DNA of 64,000 bases from Pyrenophora tritici-repentis (taxonomy: Eukaryota; Ascomycota; Dothideomycetes; Pleosporales; Pleosporaceae), in the NCBI RefSeq assembly GCF_003171515.1, contig NC_089394.1:868001-932000 (forward strand), written 5' to 3'. The translations under genes and the position numbers were made by a program. Numbering within the stretch: the first letter of the stretch is position 1; each line of letters opens with the position of its first letter. Positions 10,293-20,368 of the stretch are shown here, one piece after another. Below the pieces are notes generated by a model that was not told the origin of the DNA, did no database searches, and saw only the letters and a program-made list of their open reading frames with translations.

Positions 10293-10343
10293 GGTTTTTT
10301 TCCTTTTTGGCTCAGATTAAGTGTAGGATCTGTTCCTCTGAAG
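10293..10343 (+). pseudogene. U2-snRNA-like 5' segment (decayed copy)
   Basis: TCCTTTTTGGCTCAGATTAA followed by GTGTAGGATCTGTTCCTCTG matches the first 45 or so bases of the U2 gene at 9740-9919 at most positions. The branch-pairing GTAGTA is changed to GTAGGA, and no matching stem IIb, Sm site or stem IV follows. It lies on the opposite strand, about 375 bases from the real U2 5' end. Best read as a truncated U2 pseudogene; transcription of a variant is less likely. Confidence 0.7.
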
Positions 10344-10352
10344 CAACCTAAA

Positions 10353-10545
10353 TCCTTCTACAACAAAAACCTTGAACACAAGATACTTGACAAGCAGATT
10401 TGACAATCGGACTGTCTACGCCTGCGCAATGTACCGTACTAGGTGTCTCCTCGATCCTTGTACAACACACACCTCAAATACAAGATACTCGAAAACCAGA
10501 CTTCTCTACACCTGCGCGATATACCGGACCAAGTGTTCTGACTCC
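10353..10545 (+). repeat. Imperfect tandem duplication, about 100-bp unit
   Basis: Unit 1 starts TCCTTCTACAACAAAAACCT at 10353. Unit 2 starts TCCTTGTACAACACACACCT at 10455. Both contain ACAAGATACT and a CTACRCCTGCGCRAT block in the same order. Divergence between copies is considerable, so the duplication is old. It directly follows the U2-like fragment. Confidence 0.65.
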
Positions 10546-10920
10546 TTAGATAGCATCGCGCCCCTCATTACAGACTCAGCAACATGGCATTAAGACCAAG
10601 GTCAAGGGCCTTTTCTTAGTTCTCTGGTGAGCGCGTTAATGCTTTACAGTTTGCGATGTTCTGGGGTTCTGTATCTTGCCCTAATTTTCACGAAATCAAG
10701 TTCAGAAGAGGTTTGCATGATGCGCACGAGGTGCATGAAAACCAGGCTTACTTAACATGTTAGAATTATTTCCTGTTCTGCCCTGCAGGCTGTGACGCTG
10801 CCTAATACAGACTATGGGAATGTATGCCACGAAGGTACAGAAACCCCATCATAACGCCCTTGTTTCCCTGAACCCATTCTAAGCTGAGAATCCTTCTACC
10901 TCCACTCACATCTCTACCTT

Positions 10921-11714
10921 CTACTTCTTCCTAGACTTCAAAGCCCATTCTCCATGTGTGAAAACTACCCTAACTTTCAGCACAACAATGTGCTTCTTCG
11001 TACCGCTCTGATGCAATGCTCGAGTCTCACCACGCTCTATCTCGGTATGCTCTGTCTCACCACGCTCCATCTCACCATGCTCTGTCTTACTACGCTCCGT
11101 CTCATCCAGCTCCATCGCATCTATCTTCCTCTTGGCTATTGGGCCCAGTGTCTCTTCCGCAATACATCCATGAGACCTGTATTCGTAATACAGAAACTCC
11201 ACCTCTTCGCAGAACCATTTGAAGCTCTGAACGAAGCCTGCGTCTTTTGTTGTTCGGAGATGTCGTCCTTCGATAAGGTTGCTCTCACCGTAGCGGAGCC
11301 GCGTCACCCAGCTGTTGCCGTCCTCCTCCCACTTGACCTCTATGTTGAGCTTTGCGACGTTGATACGCTTTATCGGTAGCTCAGAATCATGGCCGCCTTG
11401 CTTAGTTTGTAGCGACTGCGATGTCTGGATTCTGGTTGCGAGTGGCTCGAGTCTTCGGTCCTCGGCTCGTACTCGCAGAGTCATAGTATAGAGGAATGAC
11501 GGGCTGCGGAGTAAGAAGCAAAGTTGGACTGCGGCTGGGGTTAGCTGGTGCAAGGCTGTAGAGATGAATACTTACAAAGAAGCTTGTTGTGCTTGTACTT
11601 GGGGAGATTCGGCAGCTTATCGAGGGCGCATTCGAGGCGGCAGAGCATGTCATCTTTCGAGGGAAACAGCGCCAACAGCTCCGGGCGTATCTTGAGTGTC
11701 AACATGCTCGCCAT
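10921..11714 (-). CDS. Hypothetical charged protein (2 exons, 248 aa)
   Basis: Exon 1 is 11576-11714 (start MASMLTLKIRPELLALFPSK) and exon 2 is 10921-11528. The 47-nt intron has donor GTAAGT, branch GCTAAC and acceptor CCGCAG, and phase 1 is kept. No known domain recognised. A middle segment is conserved-looking (LRYGESNLIEGRHLRTTKDA, SFKWFCEEVEFLYYEYRSHG). It is followed by a repeated glutamate/threonine-rich stretch (ERSKTEHGEMERGETEHTEI) coded by short tandem repeats near 11030-11115. No signal peptide or membrane segment. It may be a lineage-specific gene; the exact start is uncertain because the leader region could hold another exon. Confidence 0.6.
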
Positions 11715-11834
11715 CTGCGTCGTAGCTCTGGGTTCTGCAAAGGTCTGGAGGTTGTTTTGATTGCTTCGTGTCGGTGGCGACCGAGTGTAGGTGGGTGAGA
11801 GTTAGTCTGCAACCTTGAAAGTTCTAGCTCTATC

Positions 11835-13826
11835 TTGAGCGACAGAGGTAATATCATTGCACTTCTACCGGCCAGCTGCGGGGCGTGGCATTTCTCTCAC
11901 CTGTTGGCGAACCTTTCACCTGTGTGGGTCGTGATGTCGACCACATCGGCATTTGCACCCAAACGAAGACAAGCATTGATGTTAGTAGAACACACCAAGG
12001 CTTTGCCCTTCATCCTTTATTCAGGCATTGGAGAAGTATCGCATGCAAGCACAGGCGCATGTAGATGCCATTCTTTTGGTAATTTCGTAGGACTATTTGA
12101 GGATGAATACTAACATGTGAAGCTCCGAGCCATGTCACAGCCGCATTCCATTGTGATCTAATACTACTAAGCCGTCAAATCTCACCAACACTACCAGTGC
12201 TTTATTTGCCAACAGACACCGCAGACACCTGTCTAACGTATTTCGCCTCCACCTGTGCGTCCTTATCCCGATACCCCCTGCCACGGCATTCACCATCGCT
12301 TATTTTGGAGAGACATTCAATTTCGCTTTGAGAAACGTGAATTCCATGACCTGGACCCAGGCTACATATCTCGTGAACAAGTCGTAACCCTTGTCATTTG
12401 TCACATCCTTAGATCCAACAGTGATGGCGGCACCTAGGTGGCGGCTCGACCGCAGTCTCTAACCTATTCGGGTCAAATTCTGCAGGCCACATGCGAGACA
12501 TTTCCATGCTGTCTGCGGATGTTTTCGAGGATACCTCGTCTGGGTCACTGGACCACTTCAAACATTGCAGCTCTTTCACCACTGCCAATAAAACCAATCT
12601 CAAGCTTTGCACTCAGCGTGTGCATCGATCCCATTTGGAAAGATCAACCAAGAACGCATGTGAGGTCAGGGTACCCACATCTGGCCGAAGAGTATGTGTT
12701 CTAGTTCGCAGGTTGAATCTTGTCCGGAAAGGTGTGCGTGTGCGTGAACGTGTACGGCAGCATACTTCGTATCCTCCAACTTTTTAAACCCAATCTTCTG
12801 AGCCTCTGCTAGCATTGTCTGAGCCTATATGTTTTTATCATAAATGATGTCACGATTGTATCCGACGGGTGTGTCGTGATGACAGAGACTCCTGTGTAAA
12901 GTTTGGCCGCTGGTTTCCTTTTGCTCATCGATCCTACCCTCTAACTCGGTGACAAAATTGACAGCGATATCCACAGGCACTCGCAGGATATCAAGGCCAG
13001 TGGCATCGGCTCTTTCTATGGGCAGAGCGAATGGTTTGAGACGATCCAGAGTAACATGGGTACCGGTTCGATTTGTTCCGGTAAGAATGACTAGCACAGT
13101 CTTCATCCTCGCCACTTCGCGAAGACTGATGCAGCCATCTGGTCCACGTCTAGCTCTTGAGTCACATCGGTCGAATACAAGGATAACGGCAGGAAGGAGA
13201 GGATGCACCGAATAGTTATCCATATCCAACGCGATGTGCTGTGCTTGGGCACAAAGCGATGAATGTGCCTGCAAGATCTGTGGAAGGCTCGATGGGCCTG
13301 TAGCTGTAATTCGAACGGGCGCTGCGAAGAAATGGCCAAACTCGATATTTGGGTTGATGGAGCTTCGATGCCATTCTTCATATATAGTTGCAAAGATACC
13401 ACCGGCCATACCAAACTTCTCGGGGATATCTGTCTGCGCAGAAAGAAGCCAATAGATTGCCGTAGGCTTGTTGCACATCTCCTTTGCTATGTCGCCTACC
13501 ATGCCTTCGACGTCACGAAGGACAATGCGATAGCGGTCAAACGAGGTCCAAATCAATTTTTGCATCTAGCGGAAGTGCGCCTCTCTCTGGAAGTACCATG
13601 ATCGTTTTAGGTCTTCAAGGATGAGTGACTCTGGTAGGTCCTCAAAGACAATCGCGGGACTGCGCCATGGACTGTCCGCCCATGAATTATTTATGGCCAT
13701 TGTTCTTGTACGGCAGAAGGTATCGGAGGTGAAGGAAGAGAATTTGAGAAGACGAAAAGCAAGATAAAGTTTTTCAACAAATTGAGTGGGCACTGGGTCT
13801 TCACTTTGGTACGCTAAGTATGGCAA
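11835..13826 (-). pseudogene. Decayed multi-part gene of unknown family
   Basis: The longest piece (12825-13565, 246 codons) is in the same frame as an upstream piece (13566-13826), separated only by a TAG at 13566-13568. So a single longer protein seems to have been broken by one stop, unless the 13565 ATG is a genuine start. Downstream fragments at 12300-12800 and 11840-12120 continue to look coding, but in shifting frames. They include LRLGANADVVDITTHTGERF, which resembles an ankyrin repeat. Parts of the main piece look globular (GGIFATIYEEWHRSS, PLLPAVILVFDRCDSRARRG). I do not recognise the N-terminal domain. The layout (unknown N-domain plus ankyrin-like tail) would fit a STAND or ankyrin repeat gene, but this is a guess. 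Confidence 0.35.
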
Positions 13827-13864
13827 CCTGGAAGAGTACCACGGTACTTCATAGGGACAGCAAC

Positions 13865-14828
13865 GAGGCGCTTGAGTGGCAGGGTTAGGAACGCAGAAAG
13901 CGACCAGCTTTAGAGATAGTTAAATGGCAGTGTAGAATGTTTTGCTTGCAGACAGGTACAAGCACTTGGCATCTAGATTGCTCACTACTACAAGTATGAC
14001 TACGTCATGAGAGGTCTGCGTGTCATCGCGCTAAAATCAGACGGTGCACAGCCGCAGGGAATTCCCAGAAGCCAGGTGTAGTATGCGCGCTCGCTCTATG
14101 AGTCATGGAGTCGTGCTGAGCCATTTGAGTGTTGTTGTAAGGTGCGCATGGTTCTTGGATAGGGTAGGAACTTCCCGAAACCCATCGCCCTTAACTAGTT
14201 CTTCCTACCCCGCTACAATCGGAACTTGAACATCAAGCACAGCTCGACCTTGACTTCAAGCGATCAAGTCCAATTCGCCATAGCCCCTCACATCCGTCCC
14301 AATCACACAGGCAACTTGCTGTTGGGGCGACCAGCGTCAACTACTTGAAACACGATTTCACAACACTCTCAAGCAACTTGGTGATTTACCTAATACCACA
14401 TCCTCCCGAGAACCACTCGAATCGCAAACGCACAACATCCTTCAGTTGATAGACCATGCCCATGTCCTCACCACCGGGACGTGCCAGTTGGAGCCACGGT
14501 CGACGACAACAGGATCGTGATGGATAACAGCAGGATTGGGACGAAATAGCAGGGTCATGCTTGCAGTGGTATGATCAAGTTGCACACAGACTGGTTGAGC
14601 TAACTGTCTCTGCAGAACTCCACAGACGTTTTACACGCATACTTGCCCGCCGCAAACCACCAGGGCCGTTTCACTATCCTACTCCGAAAGGCGAGTCGAC
14701 TCTGTCAAGCAGCTGAAGCCGACATATATATGTTGATTCGTATCGACGGGCGGTTCTACGTCTAAGAAGGATGTTGTGTTTACTGTCGCCTTCTAGGCTT
14801 TCTCATCTGTAGACTACACCGTAACGTT
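13865..14828. other. Intergenic, nothing recognised
   Basis: No frame with convincing coding character. Short pyrimidine-rich tracts only. Confidence 0.35.
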
Positions 14829-15651
14829 TTGCAAAATGTCTTCACAAAACTTTTTGAAGTCTACGAAGTCGCAATTACGAACGGAAGTCGGCTACGCCAT
14901 GAGCTAGCAAGTTTCGGAGACCAGCCACCTTTGCCTGCCTCGCTCGCATTGCGCGGTTACCAGACCATATCAGGGAGTTTACGTTCCAACGCCCAGAATG
15001 CCGTCAGAAGCATGATAGCATCTTGCGGAATTTCATTTACGAACGCGACATACGTCGAAGTTTGCTCTGCCGGTGTAGAAAAGGAATTTGACGCCGCATA
15101 CACGAACTGGTTTGACCCATCCCATGGAGTCATTGTATGTAATGAAAACTACAAATCCAGGGATAAACACACCGGGGACAAAGATGCTTTGGTCGTCAGA
15201 ATTGCTGTGGCAATCTTGGAAGAATATGGCACTCGAAGCTGGACGAATGGCTTCACATCTGGTAGCTGTTGTCCGTCTCACCATCGTCAATGAAGCCTCT
15301 CAAATTACCATAAGGCAAGCTTCGAAGCACTCTTCCTCATCAAGAAGCAAAGGAGATAACCAGGTCGATTACACTAGCCTGGACAATGGCTATTATGCCA
15401 TTTTAGGAACTCCAAACGGGGCGAACACAATGCGGATGTTTCATGACCATCGGACAGAGCTGGGTCACCGCATCGTCGAGAAGATCGTGGTATTCGGCAA
15501 AAAGGGCCCTGAGATGGACAAACCAGAAGTCCGAAGTATGGTGATCATTCTTTCCGATAGTCGAAGCCCTCCGTCTCGAGGAAGTCGCTGGGTCGACGTA
15601 TCCACCATAGTGTATCAAGAGGTGTGTGTTTGGAAGGTTACGATGCTTTGA
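14829..15651 (+). CDS. Hypothetical protein, gene model uncertain
   Basis: A frame open from ATG 14829 to about 15262 is followed by a second good frame from about 15340 to 15651. An intron with donor GTAGCT near 15262 and an AAG acceptor near 15350 would join them in phase, but the acceptor is weak. The first part includes FDAAYTNWFDPSHGVIVCNE. The second part includes GYYAILGTPNGANTMRMFHD, GKKGPEMDKPEVRSMVIILS and SRWVDVSTIVYQE. No family recognised, no signal peptide or membrane segment. It may be a real two-exon gene or a gene broken by a frameshift; the coding character of both parts is reasonable. Confidence 0.4.
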
Positions 15652-16364
15652 AGAATGCCACACTTCCTTCACTATGTGGGTGTTCTTTCTAGTGTGGAAA
15701 ACCCAAGGAATCTAAGGAGGCAAAACTTGTAAAAAAAGATTCCTGGAGGGGACCTTGTACTTTGGCGCAAGTTCCAGGGCTTTGGTACCTTTCATTACCA
15801 GAAAAGGAAGCTAAACGAGGTTCAACAAACTGATTCATTCTCGACTGGTTTGAGAAACCGGATGGAGGAAGTTGTGAAATTCGTTGTTCTAGTTACAAAT
15901 ATTGGTGTCTAGCTCCAGGAGTGGCGGAGTTCACCTTTTCAGTCTACGGTTAGCATGGACTACTACCGCAAGTATCCGTATTCTGTATTAATATACCAAA
16001 ATATCAAAAGTACGACCACAAGATCTGACAGATGACGCGAAATAAGTACCTCCCCATGACTTGCCATCCTCATCATGCGCAGCAGCACCATGGTACTGTC
16101 ATCGTTTCTACTCTTAAGGTATATGAGTGACGTCCACACTTAGCAGCAGATTTAGTGACATAATATAAAATCATATTATCACTGCCTGATCGAGCCCTTG
16201 ATTTGCATCTCAACATCTATATCGCATCCGTGACGAGTGAGTGAGCTAGCACTCTAAATGCACATGCTGGACTGGGCGCCGCTCTCGCCGTCCCTTTCCT
16301 TGACTGATCCAAACGAGGCAACTGCGTATCCACCCGCAAAAGCAACCGCGATCCTTGACCCCCG
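15652..16364. other. Intergenic, no gene seen
   Basis: AT-richer spacer with no supported frame, between a plus-strand gene model and the convergent minus-strand gene ending at 16365. Confidence 0.4.
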
Positions 16365-17344
16365 CTAGCGATTTTGCCTACGCTGAGTATCTGCAACAGC
16401 GTTCTGAAACACCTTCATCGCCTCCTTACTGAACCCCTCACTGCACACCTGCATCGCCTCTTTGTCACGCATCGGATCCCTGCCTTCCAAGTCACAAAGC
16501 TCGCCCTTGAGTAGTATCACAACGTTGCCCCAGCCCGGATTCACTGCCAGGCACATGTAATGGTAGATACCCTGATGGCCGATGGAGCAGAAGATATCCG
16601 AGACACTGGAAAGACCTTTGGGTCCTAAGGCCAGGCGCTTATTCATGCACAAGAGGTCGTGGTTCATTCGATCTAGTTCAGGTATTGTCAGCTCGTGCAT
16701 GAGATAGGGCGGGTACAGAAGAACTTACCGGTGACACACTTCATCGCCGCTGAGTTGTCGGACCACCATGAGGTCAGGTTGTCCCTCAGAAGAGCCCAGA
16801 TACGCCCGCATACCATCTCGCGGGTGATGACGTGGTCCGTTGATGGCTGCGCCTGGCGCGGCTGTACTTGTGGCTGTGGCTGTTCATGCGGTTGCGACTG
16901 TAGGTGCGGCAGTGACTGTACATGGGGTTGTGGTTGTACGTGGGACTGCGACTGTACATGAGACTGCAGCCGTACATGGGACTGCAGCTGTGCATGGGAC
17001 TGCAGCTGTACATGGGCTTGTGACTGTACATTCAGCTGCGGCTGCGTCCTTGCTAGTTGCGGTGGAAGTCGTGGCATATGATTTGAAGGCGCCATCAGAA
17101 GTGTATGGTCATACTGGTGTGCTGCAGGAGGCGCTGCAGTAAAGACGGGCATATGGTGAGCCTCAAAATTCCGCCGCTCGCCGTTCAGGTGTGCAGGATC
17201 CAGTTCCGAAGTAGCTGTCAATCTCGACGGCACAGCCATGTTTGATGTATGTATCCGGTCGATCATACTCTCATATGCATAGTGGTCGGTTTCGGAGGTA
17301 TTTTCAGTGAAATGGGTTATAACAAGAGGCTTTGCGTCAGACAT
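16365..17344 (-). CDS. Hypothetical protein with Gln/His-rich tandem repeats (2 exons, 307 aa)
   Basis: Exon 1 is 16729-17344 (ATG at 17344, MSDAKPLVITHFTENTSETD) and exon 2 is 16365-16672. The 56-nt intron has donor GTAAGT, branch GCTGAC and acceptor ACTAG, and the frame is kept. Residues about 100-165 are a low-complexity array of HVQ/LQSH/QSQPH units encoded by short DNA repeats (16850-17040). The C-terminal part looks structured and may be a small domain (ICGRIWALLRDN-like helix, GHQGIYHYMCLAVNPGWGNV, LLKGELCDLEGRD). No family recognised. Polyglutamine-type repeats of this kind occur in fungal regulators, but no DNA-binding motif is visible. Confidence 0.6.
16850..17040 (-). repeat. Short in-frame tandem repeat array (CAG/CAC-rich)
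   Basis: Repeated units of about 15-18 bp such as GGACTGCAGCTGTACATG on the plus strand code the Gln/His array of the surrounding gene. Units are imperfect. Such arrays change length readily between strains. Confidence 0.75.
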
Positions 17345-18793
17345 GGCGAACAACAGTACCGCTGGCGGAGTTGGTGGAGCTGTCGTGTAATGTGGTGACG
17401 ATGTGAAGACTTCCAAGTTGAGCCGAGAATATATATGAACCTTTAGTACTGGTGGAAGTGGTCGGGTACGAGAACAAGAAGGTTATAACTCTGGGTGAAT
17501 GGGAGCAAACCAGCGTTAATCGTGGGCAGTGATGTGGAGTCGCGCTCAATCCAGCTGTTTGCGCTTGCGGGACCAGTGCAGCTCAAGAGTTGTGTTCGCG
17601 CAAGCACAAGAATCAGGTGCAAACCATGGTTCGCAGCTTGCTACCAGAACATGTACCAAAAGAGACAGGTATAGGATGGCTAGACATACAAAAGACCAGG
17701 TTTAATCGCTGATGGTTATCGGCTGTGCATGGTACGATAAGACAGGTACTGCGATGTCATGGCAAAAACATGAGAGATCTTAATCCATTCCATCTCATCT
17801 TAATTCCAGCTCTTTTCCAAACTTAGCCAGCTTGTCCACAAGCAAACCAAACATGAATCACCTGCGCAGTTGCATTACAAGCTAGGGGTTTCTGTGATGG
17901 CAAACCTGCTGCGTCGTTGTATAGTTTGGACACGGGTCTGGATGCGGTGATTCTGAGAGCCTCAGGTCGACTGTACCATGGTATGTTGCATGACGCTGTT
18001 CCCAAAACACGCCTTGTGATTGACCACCACGGTCTTCCCAATTGCGGCCTTCACTGGCGTATCCACAGGTATTCCGGTCTCGATATAGAGGAACGAGGAC
18101 CAGGCGTAGAGTTTGGTGGTGGTGTTTGTCCTCATCTGCATCGAGAATGTACGGCAAGCACTAGGCGTCTCGTACCAACATGTAAGGCGATAGTAAGTAC
18201 TATGTCTTGTCACTCTACCCAGTGAAAAGCAAAGTGACGCAACAACGCATGCGCTCGGCCGCGATATATGCGATGCGATGCGATGCGATGCGAGCACTTG
18301 AGTGACATGATGTACTTGACGCACTAGTGTACAAGGACCACTGTAGGCGCCACCTGGGCAGGGACACATAATAGTTGCCCACTATCAAGTATTCCATTCC
18401 ACCCAGATGCGAGCCCTGGAGATGCAGATGGCTGGGCCATGAGGACATCAGCGGAGAGTGTGTGGAGAGTGTGATGGCTAATGGAGACGCAAATAGCCCT
18501 GCACTAGCCCGGATCGTCTGGGGCCGGCGCTAGTTCGGTTTCGGCAAGTGTCAACAGTGCATTCACTCCTGACAACCGCCGTCGTACCCTGACCCACGTT
18601 GCGCACCCCACCGCGCCTTCTCTCGTTACTGTTTATTGCAGATTGTCGCTCGCTAGTCGTCTGCACCTTCGATAGGCACCCACATATCGCTCGCTCACTA
18701 CTACTACTACTACTTCGATACCGCCGTCCCGCCATTCAGAGCCTCGAGTCCGCCGCGAACCAGAGCGACGCCTAGTGTTTCACAACCAGCAAC
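17345..18793. other. Intergenic, includes microsatellites and the Chs7 leader
   Basis: No supported gene. A frame on the minus strand near 17962-18150 has fair coding character (KLYAWSSFLYIETGIPVDTP) but no start or splice support. Microsatellites: GATGC repeated about five times at 18268-18293 and CTA repeated at 18698-18714. The latter falls in the probable promoter or leader of the Chs7 gene. Confidence 0.4.
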
Positions 18794-19896
18794 ATGGGCT
18801 TCGGCGACTTTCAGTCGATATGCGAAAAGGCATCGATACCGATATGCGCCCTCGTGGGCTCCCAGCAGATCAACCATGGCGTCGGTATACAGACAAGGTG
18901 CTACGCCCGCACAATTGAGCTTGCGAACACGCTCATCTTCGAGGTTGCAAACGACTTTGTGCATATCATGGCCTTGATAATGACAGTTATCATGATTATA
19001 CATGTGCGCTCAAAGTTTACCGCTGTCGGTATGTTTGCGCAATGCGACACAAGCAATAGACATGGATTAACATGCGACAGGCCGAAAGGAAATCACGTCA
19101 TTCTTCTACATCTACCTCCTCCTCACCGTCATATCGCTCGTTGTTGACGCCGGTGTCGCTGCGCCCGGTTCCGCCGCCTACCCATACTTTGTCGCCGTCC
19201 AGAATGGTCTCACTTCCGCCCTGTGTACCTGCTTGCTGATCAACGGCTTTGTTGGTTTCCAGCTCTACGAAGACGGCACAACACTTTCTGTCTGGCTGCT
19301 CCGACTCTGTTCGCTCACCATGTTTATTGTTGGTGGTGCCGTCAGCCTTCTGACTTTCAAGAGCTGGGCTGGACTTGATCCCAAGAACCCTGTTGGCATT
19401 TTTGTTGTTACATACATTGTCAACGCAATCTTCCTCTTCATCTATGTCGTCAGCCAGATAATACTGGTCATCGGCACACTGGAAGACCGCTGGCCGCTCG
19501 GCGACATCCTGTTTGGCATCTTCTTCTTCGTTATCGGTCAAGTTATCCTCTACGTCTTCAGCGAAACCATCTGCGACAATGTACAGCATTTCCTGGATGG
19601 CCTCTTCTTCGCCACCATTTGCAACTTGCTTGCAGTCATGATGGTCTACAAGGTATGCGACATGATCAAATTTGTTCTTGTAGACACGGCTAATATCCAT
19701 TTAGTACTGGGACTCCATCACTCGGGAAGATCTCGAATTTTCCGTCGGCGTCAAGCAACACAACTGGGAGGTCAAAGAATCCTTCCCAGAAGAGGACAAG
19801 CGCGGCACCTACTATCAAGACTCCGACTACACCCCGTCGCTATATCAGCAACAACCATATACCCGTAATTCACACTACTCTGCAGTCGGACATTGA
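18794..19896 (+). CDS. CHS7: Chitin synthase export chaperone Chs7 (3 exons, 332 aa)
   Basis: Exons 18794-19028, 19081-19652 and 19705-19896 join in frame across two 52-nt introns (GTATGT..GACAG, GTATGC..TTTAG). The protein starts [20 protein letters not shown], the N-terminus typical of Chs7, and has about seven hydrophobic segments (for example [55 protein letters not shown]). The C-terminal tail is hydrophilic with [13 protein letters not shown] and a Tyr/Gln-rich end. Length fits the family (about 330 aa). Known role: ER membrane chaperone needed for export of chitin synthase III to the cell surface. Complete, unbroken. It marks the left border of the transposon island. Confidence 0.93.
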
Positions 19897-20366
19897 GATT
19901 ACGACACCAACGACCTTTTGTTTTTACCCGCGATCGTCACGAAATTTTGCACTCCTTACGTAGCATTGGGCGGAGTTTGTAGCGCATTCCATTTTTGAGA
20001 AAAAGCTTGCCAGCACTGTCGCAATACCACGGTACTGTCGACTCCGGTTATTATACCAGTGGAGGATCGGAGGCTGGGAGAGTGTTTGATATGAACATAC
20101 AGATGAGCAATTATGATGTTTTCAGCGCGTATATAGTAATACAACTCTAATTCAATGCCCCTAACATGCTTGTCTGCTCACCAGGTTGTCGGTAATGACT
20201 TCTCCCGACTATCCCGACGATACGGTGGGACGAGGGTGCTAAATGCGCAGATCCCACGGAGCTTGAATTCATGGCTGCAGGCTGCAAGTCCATGTTCCTT
20301 GCATGTCATGGCCAGCACACCAAAAAGCAGTGTGCAGTAGTGCATCATGTATGTTGTTTTTGGTGT
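19897..20366. other. 3' flank of Chs7 up to the pogo insertion
   Basis: No gene seen. Holds the Chs7 3' untranslated region. Confidence 0.4.
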
Positions 20367-20368
20367 TA

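Noticed and set aside
19098..19700. 200-aa acidic open frame on the minus strand
   Set aside because: It is antisense to the Chs7 exons, whose frame has clear family motifs and proper introns.
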